From: an uncultured Sutterella sp.
GTDB lineage: Bacteria; Pseudomonadota; Gammaproteobacteria; Burkholderiales; Burkholderiaceae_F
Direction: 5' to 3'
DNA length: 35,513 nt
Assembly (NCBI GenBank): GCA_902493085.1
Contig: CABUOH010000001.1
Location: 1 to 35,513, forward strand
This document shows, piece after piece, positions 9,310 to 17,251 of the stretch; position 1 is the first letter of the stretch, and every line of letters starts with the position of its first letter. The translations under genes were made by a program, and so were the position numbers. The notes under the pieces are model-generated. The model was not told the origin of the DNA. It did no database searches and worked only from the letters and a program-made list of their open reading frames with translations.

Positions 9310-9998
9310 GCAATTCCTACGAAAAACCTCTGACCGACGCAGAATTCGTCGAACTCGGCGAACTGCTTGCGGCCATGCCGGAACCGTTTGAGCCGATGGA
9401 GCCCGACTATATGGACGGCTTCTTGACCGCGCTCTTGTGCCTACCCGACGAGCCGTCGCCCGCCGACTGGATGCCCTACATCTTCGACTCTCAAGCCCGA
9501 AAGGATGCTGCGCTTACTGATCCGGACGAACAAGATCGCTTGGAAGAACTCATCTATCGCCGATACCGTTCAATTGACTCGACGCTTGCCCGTTGCCGCC
9601 CCGCCGACCCAATCATCTATGAAATCGAGGACAATCGCGGCCGTCCGATGCGCGGCGCCGACAGCGTCGCCGCCGTCATCCCGTTTGCACTCGGCTTCTC
9701 TGAAGTAATCAACCGTTGGGAAGGCCTCAAGGACAGCACGGATGATCGCATCAACGGCGCTCTGCTGGGCATTCTCCGCCACCTGCCGGATGACGTGGCC
9801 GGGGACCTGTCGGAAATCAAGGCAGAGCTCGATATGGAAAGTCCGATTGAAAACCTTGACCAGGCGTTGGAAGACATCGCTGAAAGCGTCGCGGAAATTG
9901 CGGCTGTCACCCGAGGCTTCGAAAAACAAGAGGAACCTCCCAAAAAGAAATTCCCACAGAAGAATCAGCGCCGCCAACAGGGCAGTCGCCGTCGTTGA
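9306..9998 (+). CDS. UPF0149 (YgfB/YecA) family protein
   Basis: 230-residue protein. It starts with an acidic N-terminus carrying the family signature PDYMDGFLTALLCLPDEPSPADWMPYIF (residues about 31-58), followed by a helical domain (GFSEVINRW). It ends in a Lys/Arg/Gln-rich tail (about 205-230) that may contact nucleic acid. There is no C-terminal SEC-C zinc motif, so it is closer to YgfB in content than to YecA. The ATG overlaps the ptsI stop, so it is probably translated as part of the PTS operon. It converges on the AmpG-like gene across a 31-bp gap without an obvious terminator. Confidence 0.8.
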   Translation: MSNSYEKPLTDAEFVELGELLAAMPEPFEPMEPDYMDGFLTALLCLPDEPSPADWMPYIFDSQARKDAALTDPDEQDRLEELIYRRYRSIDSTLARCRPADPIIYEIEDNRGRPMRGADSVAAVIPFALGFSEVINRWEGLKDSTDDRINGALLGILRHLPDDVAGDLSEIKAELDMESPIENLDQALEDIAESVAEIAAVTRGFEKQEEPPKKKFPQKNQRRQQGSRRR

Positions 9999-10029
9999 CG
10001 CCAAGGTTGCCTCTGCATCCCTTTCTGCA

Positions 10030-11337
10030 TCAAGGCTCGCGGGCCTGCCTGCTTACCCACCAGACGAGCAGAATTACAGGTAGGCCCATTGATGCCGTCA
10101 AAAAAAAGAAATTCTGATAGCCGATCGCTTCGACCATTACGCCGGAAAAACCTGCGATGAACTTGGGTAAAAGCAGCATCAAGCTGCTGAAGAGAGCGTA
10201 CTGAGTCGCTGAGTAGGCTTTGTTTGTCAAGCTCGAAAGATAGGCAATGAAGGCCGCACTTGCGAGTCCGGCAGCCAGATTATCCGCCGATACCGTGAAG
10301 ATGAGAAATGCCACGCTGTGCCCAATACCTGCAAGCGCGGCAAAAAGAAGGTTGGTAACCGCCGCCAGAACCGCGCCTACAGCCATGGTCTTGAGAATCC
10401 CTAAGCGCATCGTTACAATGCCGCCGACAAAGGCGCCTGCAAGCGTCATCACGACGCCGAACACTTTGGAAACCGTTGCAATCTCCTCCTTGGTAAACCC
10501 AGCGTCCGAGTAGAAAGGATTGGCCATCACGCCCATGACGATGTCGGAGATGCGGTAGGTAGCGATCAAAAGCAGAATGCCCGCCGCCGCCCAACCAAAG
10601 CGCCTGAAGAAGTCTCGGAAGGGAGCAACGGCATTGAGTGCGATGCGCTCGGGCCATGGCAGACGCACATTCTCGGCGAGCTGAGGGGCCGCTTCGGGCT
10701 CCTTCACGAAGAATACCGTCAACACGCCCACACCCATGGAGCATGCCATGCCCAGATAAGCAAACTTCCAAGCGTGCGGGAAATAGCCCGTTTCACCACC
10801 GGCGCTCCAGGCCGCCAAAGCGAGCGTTCCCGCGCCGGCCCAGATCATTGCCAACCGGTAACCCGTCTGATACATGGCCGCGAGCACCGCTTGAAGCTTC
10901 GATTCGGCGGATTCAATCCGATACGCATCCAACGCTATATCCTGAGTTGCCGAAAAAAAAGCGCACGCAAGAGCAAAAAACATGATGCTCTTAAGATGAA
11001 ACTGGGGATCCGACACTGCCATGCCTGCCAGCGCCGCCATCACGCCCGCCTGAGAAAGGAGGAGCCATGAACGGCGACGTCCGAGCAGACGTCCGAGCAC
11101 TGGAATTTGCAACCTATCGACTACCGGCGCCCATACCCATTTGAAGCCGTAAACTAAGCCTATCCAGCTGAAGAAGCCTATGGTCTTCAAGTCCACGCCT
11201 GCTTCCCGAAGCCAAAAGCTGAGCGTTCCAAGAATAAGAAGCAAAGGCAGTCCCGAACTGAACCCCAGCAGGAACATCCTGACAGGTTGAGGCTTCAGGT
11301 ATACCTTGAAATCGGATATCAGCGCACTGATGTTCAT
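10030..11337 (-). CDS. ampG: AmpG-like muropeptide permease (MFS)
   Basis: 435-residue major facilitator protein with about 12 hydrophobic segments. N-terminal features match AmpG: RMFLLGFSSGLPLLLILGTLSFWLREAG, then GLVYGFKWVWAPVVDR, then FFSATQDIALDAYRIE. AmpG imports GlcNAc-anhydroMurNAc peptides from the periplasm for cell-wall recycling. E. coli AmpG is longer (491 residues); the shorter length fits other proteobacterial homologues. It stands alone on the minus strand, about 70 bp after the rsuA stop, so it may be read from the same transcript as xth and rsuA. The family is firm; the exact substrate is inferred. Confidence 0.85.
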   Translation of the reverse strand: MNISALISDFKVYLKPQPVRMFLLGFSSGLPLLLILGTLSFWLREAGVDLKTIGFFSWIGLVYGFKWVWAPVVDRLQIPVLGRLLGRRRSWLLLSQAGVMAALAGMAVSDPQFHLKSIMFFALACAFFSATQDIALDAYRIESAESKLQAVLAAMYQTGYRLAMIWAGAGTLALAAWSAGGETGYFPHAWKFAYLGMACSMGVGVLTVFFVKEPEAAPQLAENVRLPWPERIALNAVAPFRDFFRRFGWAAAGILLLIATYRISDIVMGVMANPFYSDAGFTKEEIATVSKVFGVVMTLAGAFVGGIVTMRLGILKTMAVGAVLAAVTNLLFAALAGIGHSVAFLIFTVSADNLAAGLASAAFIAYLSSLTNKAYSATQYALFSSLMLLLPKFIAGFSGVMVEAIGYQNFFFLTASMGLPVILLVWWVSRQAREP

Positions 11338-11404
11338 AGAAATTCAGCGCGGAAATCTCCGTCTATAACGGGAGAGAAAGCGCCGTTCGCCTTTCGCAGT
11401 TCAG

Positions 11405-12094
11405 TTAAACCAGATCGCTTTTTGTCAACCATGTCCACTCACCCGGCTTTAGGGTCTCGGGCATTACGTAGAGACCAAAAGCGGAGCGATGAAGGCCGTC
11501 GCATCGATTGGAACAAGCTGCGATCATGCGCTTGACCTGATGATATTTGCCCTGCACGAGCGTCATGCGAAGATGATGCTCATCAAGGATTTCCACATTC
11601 TTGGCGGCCACAGGCTTGGGGTCATCGTCAAGCACGACACCCGTCATGAGCTTTTCACGCGTCTTTTCATCCACGGGATGACGGCAGACGACGTCATAGA
11701 CCTTCGAGACGTGACGCTTGGGATGAATGAGACGATGCTGCAATGCACCGTCGTCCGTGAAGATCAGCACGCCGGTCGTGTCGACGTCAAGCCGGCCGAC
11801 GGGCTGCATATTGCGGCGACGAAGCGGACTCGGCAACAACGTCATGACGGACGGGTGAGCAGAAGGTTTCATCGAACATTCATAGCCAGACGGCTTGTGG
11901 AGCGCAATAATTGCCTTCTCATGATAGGGCCAATCGCTTCCCAAGCAACGAAAAACGAGTCCGTCGAGCTCAACGTCCTCGTCCGGATCGTCATGAACGA
12001 CGCCGGCAATTTCAACAGCACCAGAAGCCACCATTGCCGTGCAGTCGTAACGCGTACCGAAGCCTTGTGAAAAAAGCACATCTTTGAGCAGCAT
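11405..12094 (-). CDS. rsuA: Pseudouridine synthase, RsuA family
   Basis: 229-residue enzyme expected to make pseudouridine 516 in 16S rRNA. An S4-like RNA-binding domain is at about 1-50. The synthase core starts at IIALHKPSGYECSM, typical of RsuA/RluB/E/F. The catalytic Asp is D103 in PVGRLDVDTTGVLIFTDDG. The GKYHQVKRM motif follows at about 180. Length matches RsuA (231 in E. coli), and the CS-rich KPSGYECS segment favours RsuA over RluE. The gene begins 3 bp after the stop of xth, so the two are co-transcribed. Confidence 0.88.
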   Translation of the reverse strand: MLLKDVLFSQGFGTRYDCTAMVASGAVEIAGVVHDDPDEDVELDGLVFRCLGSDWPYHEKAIIALHKPSGYECSMKPSAHPSVMTLLPSPLRRRNMQPVGRLDVDTTGVLIFTDDGALQHRLIHPKRHVSKVYDVVCRHPVDEKTREKLMTGVVLDDDPKPVAAKNVEILDEHHLRMTLVQGKYHQVKRMIAACSNRCDGLHRSAFGLYVMPETLKPGEWTWLTKSDLV

Positions 12095-12097
12095 TCG

Positions 12098-12880
12098 TCA
12101 ATTCTCTAAAACAAAGTCATAGTCGATGGTAAGGGGCGCGTGGTCTGAAAACTTCTCGTCTGGATAAATCGACGCCGCTCGGGCGGAGGTCGCCACATTT
12201 TCAGTGGCCAGATGATAGTCGATGCGCCAACCAACATTCTTGGCGCGGGCCTGCCCTCGGTGGCTCCACCACGTGTACTGCTCGGGTCTTGCATCGACAA
12301 GACGGAAAACATCGCACCAACCATGGTTCTCGAAAAGATCCGTCAACCACTGCCGCTCTTCGGGAAGGAAGCCCGAATTTTTGACGTTTCCCTTCCAATT
12401 CTTGAGGTCAATCTCCTTGTGGGCAATGTTCACGTCGCCGCAAAGAATGATGCGTCTGCCGGAGGCCTTGAGTTCATCCAAGTGCTTCAAAAAGGAATCC
12501 AGAAAGCGAAATTTCGCCTCCTGCCTCTCCTCCGAAGAGGATCCTGACGGAAAATAGCAGGAAATGACGCTTAAATGACCGAAAATCGCCTCAACATAGC
12601 GACCCTCAGCATCAAACTCGGGATCCCCGAATCCGTACCGAATCTCATCCGGCTTTAGACGACACCAAATGCCGCAACCGGAATAACCTTTCTTCTGCGC
12701 ACAGTGGAAGAATGCGTGATAGCCAGGAAGTTCAGCCACTTCGGCGGGGATATCTCCCTCCTGAGCCTTGAGTTCTTGAATGCAGAGCACGTCCGCATCC
12801 TGATCCAAGAACCACTTGAAGAAACCTTTGGTCAGTGCCGAACGCACGCCGTTGGCATTAAAAGTCACGATACGGAACAT
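12098..12880 (-). CDS. xthA: Exodeoxyribonuclease III / AP endonuclease
   Basis: 260-residue base-excision repair nuclease of the ExoIII/AP endonuclease family. Visible catalytic elements are N8-A-N10-G-V-R, E36 in CIQELKAQ, GDVNIAHKEIDLKN, the ARPEQYTWWSHRG block and the terminal SDHAPLTIDY with its Asp-His pair. Length is near the family norm of about 255-268. It is divergent from pyrE, with a 115-bp gap that holds the pyrE leader. The neighbour downstream is rsuA. Confidence 0.93.
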   Translation of the reverse strand: MFRIVTFNANGVRSALTKGFFKWFLDQDADVLCIQELKAQEGDIPAEVAELPGYHAFFHCAQKKGYSGCGIWCRLKPDEIRYGFGDPEFDAEGRYVEAIFGHLSVISCYFPSGSSSEERQEAKFRFLDSFLKHLDELKASGRRIILCGDVNIAHKEIDLKNWKGNVKNSGFLPEERQWLTDLFENHGWCDVFRLVDARPEQYTWWSHRGQARAKNVGWRIDYHLATENVATSARAASIYPDEKFSDHAPLTIDYDFVLEN

Positions 12881-12937
12881 CGGAGTCCTTTAGAAACAAG
12901 ATTTGCAGAGCTAAGGATACCGAGGTTTAGCAGTACA

Positions 12938-12985
12938 ATGCCACACAATCCCGCGAGGTCGTGCGACCTCTTTTTTCCTTATTGA
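12938..12985 (+). CDS. Putative pyrE leader peptide (15 aa)
   Basis: A 15-codon ORF, MPHNPARSCDLFFPY then TGA, whose codons run through the whole attenuator hairpin and its T6 tract. Its stop is 10 bp before the pyrE ATG. GAGG at 12922-12925 could serve as a Shine-Dalgarno, although the 12-nt spacing is long. Enterobacterial pyrBI and pyrE use the same logic, with leader translation across the terminator deciding read-through according to UTP supply. Whether this peptide is made cannot be told from sequence alone. A TACAAT at 12935-12940 could instead be a -10 element, which would place the transcript start after this ATG. Confidence 0.4.
   Translation: MPHNPARSCDLFFPY
12955..12976 (+). promoter_or_regulatory. 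Candidate pyrE transcription attenuator
   Basis: GAGGTC (12955-12960), a GTGC loop, GACCTC (12965-12970) and then six T (12971-12976) form a compact intrinsic terminator on the plus strand, 20 bp before pyrE. It cannot serve xthA, which is transcribed the other way, so its only sensible target is the pyrE leader. A second, A/T-only inverted repeat (TTTTTTC, 6-nt loop, GAAAAAA; 12971-12990) partly overlaps the T tract. Confidence 0.6.
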
Positions 12986-12995
12986 AAAAACAGTC

Positions 12996-13673
12996 ATGCA
13001 ACCGATTCAAGAACAGTTCATCGAATTCGCTCTGCAAGCCAACGTCCTTCGCTTCGGCGAGTTCAAAACCAAGGCCGGCCGTCTCTCCCCGTACTTTTTT
13101 AATGCCGGCCTCTTCAACACCGGCGCCCTGCTTGATCGTCTCGGCGAGTTTTACGCAAAGACGCTTCTGGAGACTCGCAATTCCGGCCGCATCGAGTTCG
13201 ACATGATCTTCGGCCCGGCCTACAAAGGCATCCCGCTGGCCGCCTCCGTGGCCATGAACCTTGCGCGCCTCGGCTGTGACGTACCCTGGGCCTTCAACCG
13301 AAAGGAGGCCAAGGATCATGGGGAAGGCGGTGTGATTGTCGGCGCTCCACTCCAGGGCAAGGTCGTAATCATCGACGATGTGATCTCTGCGGGCACTTCC
13401 GTGCGTGAATCCGTCAAGATCATTCAGGCCAACGGTGCCGTGCCTTCCGGCGTGCTGATTGCCCTTGATCGACAGGAACGTGGCGGAAACGCCGTTGACA
13501 TGACGGAAACTTCCGCCGTCCAAGACGTCGAAAAGACCCTCGGCATGAACGTCGCCTCCATCATCTGCCTCAACGATCTTCTGGCCTTCATGGACGGCGA
13601 GACGGACATGGCCAGAGCCGTCTCCTCCCACAAGGCAGCCGTGGCTGCCTACCGCACTCGCTACGGCGCCTGA
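12996..13673 (+). CDS. pyrE: Orotate phosphoribosyltransferase
   Basis: 225-residue enzyme that converts orotate and PRPP to OMP in pyrimidine synthesis. The N-terminus shows FGEFKTKAGRLSPYFFNAG. The core has IFGPAYKGIPLA and FNRKEAKDHGEGG. The PRPP-binding loop is VVIIDDVISAGTSVRES (about 126-142). Length is close to the E. coli enzyme (213). The ATG has no good Shine-Dalgarno (the bases before it are GAAAAAACAGTC), which fits translation coupled to the upstream leader ORF. It ends before a strong bidirectional terminator. Confidence 0.95.
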   Translation: MQPIQEQFIEFALQANVLRFGEFKTKAGRLSPYFFNAGLFNTGALLDRLGEFYAKTLLETRNSGRIEFDMIFGPAYKGIPLAASVAMNLARLGCDVPWAFNRKEAKDHGEGGVIVGAPLQGKVVIIDDVISAGTSVRESVKIIQANGAVPSGVLIALDRQERGGNAVDMTETSAVQDVEKTLGMNVASIICLNDLLAFMDGETDMARAVSSHKAAVAAYRTRYGA

Positions 13674-13704
13674 ACAGCGCGTTGAGCACTCTTTTGCAGG
13701 TAAC

Positions 13705-13740
13705 AAAAAAAGGAATCGCCTTCTGACGATTCCTTTTTTT
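13705..13740. terminator. Bidirectional intrinsic terminator between pyrE and gatB
   Basis: A7-GGAATCG, an 8-nt loop, then CGATTCC-T7. The stem is 7 bp, extended by A/T pairs, with T tracts on either strand. It lies in the 78-bp gap between the convergent pyrE and gatB stops and can end both transcripts. Confidence 0.9.
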
Positions 13741-13751
13741 CATTAACCTCG

Positions 13752-15203
13752 TCAAGCATTGAGCTTCTGACGAAGGATTTCATTGACTTGGGCAGGATTC
13801 GCCTTTCCGCGCGTCGCCTTCATGCACTGCCCGACGAGGGCATTGAAAGCCTTTTGTTTGCCTGCACGGAACTCGTCAACCGACTTCTGGTTGGCCGCGA
13901 TCACTTCATCAATGATGCCCTCAAGCGCACCCGTATCCGAAATTTGCTTCAACCCCTTGCCCTCGATGAGAGCATCAACGTCGGCACCCTCACCATCCCA
14001 GACAGCCGCAAAAATCTGCTTGGCGCCCTTCTGATTTACAGTATTGTCGAGCACGCGACCAAGAATAGCGGCAAGAATGTCGGGCGTTACGGGAGCTTTG
14101 CTGAAGGTCATGCCCTCAACGCCGTTGACGGCAGCAGAGAGTTCGCCCATGACCCAATTTGCCGCCATCTTACGGTCAGAAACCTTGTTGGCGAGCGCAA
14201 CATAATAATCAGCAATGTCTCGACTCGCGGTCAACATCGATGCATCATACTGCGGCAGACCGAATTCGGACTGCAATCGCTCACAGAGCTGATGCGGGAG
14301 TTCAGGCATTTCGCCACGAACCCGTTCAATCCAGTCATCGCTGATTTCGAGCGGGAGAAGGTCAGGATCCGGGAAATAGCGATAATCCATCGAATCTTCT
14401 TTCGTGCGCATCTGACGCGTCTCGCCCTTGTCCGGATCATAGAGACGCGTAGCCTGAACCACTGTGCCACCGTCCTCGATGAGTTCAATCTGACGACGAA
14501 CTTCGTAGTCAATAGCCTCCTGCAGGAAACGGAAGGAATTCAGATTCTTGATTTCACAGCGAGTGCCGAACTCCTTCTGGCCAACCGGACGTACAGACAC
14601 ATTGGCGTCACAGCGGAAGTTGCCCTCCTGCATATTGCCGTCCGAGATCCCCAACCAGACCACCAGTGCATGGAGCGCACGAGCATAACCGACAGCTTCG
14701 GCTGCGGAACGCATTTCCGGCTCCGTCACAATCTCAAGAAGCGGAGTGCCGGCACGATTGAGGTCAATGCCGGAGCATCCTTGAAGCAGACCGTGAATAG
14801 ACTTGCCTGCGTCCTCCTCTAGATGAGCGCGCGTCAGGTTGACGGTTTTGACGTACGGATCCCCTTTTTTGGGCTGAACCGGAAAAGTCAACTTGCCGCC
14901 AACAACAACCGGGAGCTCGAACTGGCTGATCTGATAGCCCTTGGGCAAATCCGGATAAAAATAGTTCTTGCGGTCAAAAACCGAATGATTGGCGACGGTC
15001 GCATCAATGGCAAGACCAAAACGGATGGCTTTTTCAACGGCACTGTGGTTGAGCACCGGCAAGCTACCTGGGAGAGCCAAATCCACATAGCAGGCGTTGA
15101 CATTGGGTTCATCGCCGAAATGGCGGGCTGCGCCTGAAAAAATCTTGGAGCGGGTCGAGAGCTGAACGTGCGTCTCAAGACCGATCACAACTTCCCACTG
15201 CAT
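13752..15203 (-). CDS. gatB: Asp/Glu-tRNA amidotransferase subunit B
   Basis: 483-residue kinase and tRNA-binding subunit of GatCAB, which converts Glu-tRNA(Gln) and/or Asp-tRNA(Asn) to the amide forms. It begins WEVVIGLETHVQLSTRSKIFSG and contains NVNACYVDLALPGSLPVLN, RKNYFYPDLPKGYQISQ, NRAGTPLLEIVTEPEMRS and DYRYFPDPDLLPL, all GatB hallmarks. A YqeY-like helical tail completes a normal length. The start has AGGAG about 9 bp upstream. It is the third gene of gatC-gatA-gatB, 20 bp after gatA. Confidence 0.97.
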   Translation of the reverse strand: MQWEVVIGLETHVQLSTRSKIFSGAARHFGDEPNVNACYVDLALPGSLPVLNHSAVEKAIRFGLAIDATVANHSVFDRKNYFYPDLPKGYQISQFELPVVVGGKLTFPVQPKKGDPYVKTVNLTRAHLEEDAGKSIHGLLQGCSGIDLNRAGTPLLEIVTEPEMRSAAEAVGYARALHALVVWLGISDGNMQEGNFRCDANVSVRPVGQKEFGTRCEIKNLNSFRFLQEAIDYEVRRQIELIEDGGTVVQATRLYDPDKGETRQMRTKEDSMDYRYFPDPDLLPLEISDDWIERVRGEMPELPHQLCERLQSEFGLPQYDASMLTASRDIADYYVALANKVSDRKMAANWVMGELSAAVNGVEGMTFSKAPVTPDILAAILGRVLDNTVNQKGAKQIFAAVWDGEGADVDALIEGKGLKQISDTGALEGIIDEVIAANQKSVDEFRAGKQKAFNALVGQCMKATRGKANPAQVNEILRQKLNA

Positions 15204-15223
15204 GTTTTATTTCTCCTGAGACC

Positions 15224-16684
15224 TCAATAACCAGCCGGATGGCGAAGATGCCAATCCGTTTCCCGTTGCCAGGCAGCTGCAACTCCAAGCAAGCGCGCTT
15301 CACTGAACGTTTCCCCGAGCAACTGAAAGCCCAAGGGGCGGCCGTTGGAATGGATGCCGCACGGCACTGAAATACCCGGCAGGCCCGCGAGAGAGGCGGG
15401 AATGGTGTAGAGATCGGACAAATAGGCCGAAACAGGATCGGCGTTGGCGCCAAAATCATAAGCAGTCCCGACCGTCACGGGACTGATGATCACGTCAACC
15501 TTCTTGAAGGTTTCGTGGAATTCCTTGGCAATCAGGCGACGAACCTTCTGGGCCTTCAGATAGTACGCGTCGTAGTAGCCATGCGAAAGCACATACGTAC
15601 CGATCATGATGCGGCGCTTCGGTTCGGCGCCGAAGCCCTCATTGCGGGACTTCTTGATCATGTCCACGATGTCCGCGTACTCTGCAGCGCGATGACCATA
15701 TCGAACACCGTCAAATCGCGACAAATTTGAACTGGCTTCAGCACAGGCCACGACATAATAGACGGGCACGCCGAGTTCGGCCATCGGCAACTCAATATCG
15801 ACGATTTCCGCCCCCAAGCGACGATACGTTCCAATCGCCTCCTCGATGGAGGCACGAAGCTCGGAATCAAGTCCTTCGCCGAGCCACTTGCGAGGCACGC
15901 CGATGCGCAGGCCGGCCACGCCGTCGTTGAGGTGTCGCTTGAAGTCTTCGGCAGGCTTGTTGACAGACGTGGAGTCCTTCGGATCAAACCCGACCATGCT
16001 GCCGAGCACCCAGGCGCAGTCCTCAGCCGAGTGACCAAGAAGGCCGGCAGTATCGAGCGAAGAAGCAAAGGCGATCATGCCGAGGCGGGACGGACGGCCA
16101 TAAGTGGGCTTCATCCCCGTCACGCCGGTGAAGCTGGCCGGTTCACGAATGGAGCCGCCGGTATCGGTACCGGTGACAATCGGGGCCAGCCCCGCAGCCA
16201 CTGCACTCGAGGAACCCCCGGAAGACCCCCCGGGCACGGCATTGCAATCCCAAGGATTGAACACTTTGCCGTAGGCCGAATTTTCATTACCGGACCCCAT
16301 GGCAAACTCATCGCAATTGAGCTTGCCAAGGCAGACCATGCCCTCATCCTTGAGCTTGCGAACGACCGTGGCGTCAAAGGGGCTCATGTAGCCCTCGAGC
16401 ATGCGGCTCGCCGCAGTGGAAGCCCATTCGCGGGTAACAAAAATGTCCTTGTGCGCAATGGGAATGCCGGTAAGCGGCGTGGCCGTGCCTGCGGCGATCC
16501 GCTCATCGGCCCTGCGAGCCTGTTCAAGGGTGACTTCCGGGCGAACGTCAAGGAAGGCGTTGAGATTCTGATGAGCCTCTATGCGGGCCAGATAATGTTG
16601 GGCAAGTTCGACCGCTGAAACTTCACGGGCGGCCAGCATTCGGGACAGTTCGGCCACCGAAGCGAAAGTAATGTCCTTTTCCAT
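15224..16684 (-). CDS. gatA: Asp/Glu-tRNA amidotransferase subunit A
   Basis: 486-residue amidase-signature subunit that releases ammonia from glutamine for GatB. The Ser-cisSer-Lys triad is intact: K79 in GIPIAHKDIF, S154 in PGGSSGGSSSA and S178 in GTDTGGSIREPASF. These positions match those known for GatA. Length is standard. It lies between gatC (15 bp upstream) and gatB (20 bp downstream). Confidence 0.97.
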   Translation of the reverse strand: MEKDITFASVAELSRMLAAREVSAVELAQHYLARIEAHQNLNAFLDVRPEVTLEQARRADERIAAGTATPLTGIPIAHKDIFVTREWASTAASRMLEGYMSPFDATVVRKLKDEGMVCLGKLNCDEFAMGSGNENSAYGKVFNPWDCNAVPGGSSGGSSSAVAAGLAPIVTGTDTGGSIREPASFTGVTGMKPTYGRPSRLGMIAFASSLDTAGLLGHSAEDCAWVLGSMVGFDPKDSTSVNKPAEDFKRHLNDGVAGLRIGVPRKWLGEGLDSELRASIEEAIGTYRRLGAEIVDIELPMAELGVPVYYVVACAEASSNLSRFDGVRYGHRAAEYADIVDMIKKSRNEGFGAEPKRRIMIGTYVLSHGYYDAYYLKAQKVRRLIAKEFHETFKKVDVIISPVTVGTAYDFGANADPVSAYLSDLYTIPASLAGLPGISVPCGIHSNGRPLGFQLLGETFSEARLLGVAAAWQRETDWHLRHPAGY

Positions 16685-16699
16685 TTCCTGCTCGTTCGA

Positions 16700-16987
16700 T
16701 TATTCAATGACCTGAGGCACCAAGAAGCAACCTTCCGCCTGCTCCGGCGCATTCTTCATGTTTTCGCTGCGGTTCACTTCTTCCGAGACGACGTCATCAC
16801 GCAGACGCTGAACGCCGTCGTGAGGATTGGGCATGGGAGCAATGCCCGTCGTATCCACGGAGCTGATGCGTTCGATCATCTGAAAAATATCGTTAAGCTC
16901 GCCCTGAACGATCCTGGCCTGCTCATCGGAAATGTCAATACGGCCAAGGTCGGCAATACGGCGAATGTCGTCCATCGTAAGGGACAT
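16700..16987 (-). CDS. gatC: Asp/Glu-tRNA amidotransferase subunit C
   Basis: 95-residue small subunit that wraps around GatA and stabilises the complex. It starts MSLTMDDIRRIADLGRIDIS, continues to LNDIFQMIERISSVDT, and then GIAPMPNPHD with a conserved downstream LRDDVV. An AAGAGAAG Shine-Dalgarno is about 8 bp before the ATG. It is the first gene of the gatCAB operon and divergent from mreB. Confidence 0.92.
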   Translation of the reverse strand: MSLTMDDIRRIADLGRIDISDEQARIVQGELNDIFQMIERISSVDTTGIAPMPNPHDGVQRLRDDVVSEEVNRSENMKNAPEQAEGCFLVPQVIE

Positions 16988-17251
16988 AGTCGTGCTTCTC
17001 TTATGCGGTTTAAATTCGAGGAATTGCTTCGTTCCCGAGGAGGAATCTTTTTAAGCTTTGAAACACTCAAACACAAGAGAGCAAAGCTCGCGAGCCGATT
17101 TCATACTCCAGCGGGCGATCAGTTAGTTTATCATTAACAGATTGCTTCTGGGTCTCGCCAAACCCGCGCCGTCCGCGATTTTCAGCGCTTTCGGCACCGT
17201 TCCATCCCCTCCCTCGAAGCGGCCGCTTCGCCCTACACCAGGCAACAGAAA
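16988..17251. other. Divergent intergenic region gatC / mreB
   Basis: 264 bp that must hold promoters for both gatCAB (leftward) and mreBCD (rightward). There is an AT-richer core near 17098-17140, including a TATCAT (17129-17134) that could be a -10 for mreB, but no good -35 lies 17 bp before it. I see no gene, clear operator or terminator, so I do not call a specific promoter. Confidence 0.4.

Noticed and set aside
12704..12985. 93-codon plus-strand ORF ending at the pyrE leader
   Set aside because: Most of it is antisense to xthA. Only its last 15 codons, from an internal ATG, are considered as a leader.
13788..14822. Plus-strand ORF of 344 codons
   Set aside because: It is antisense to gatB with no recognisable domain. 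GatB motifs are intact on the minus strand.
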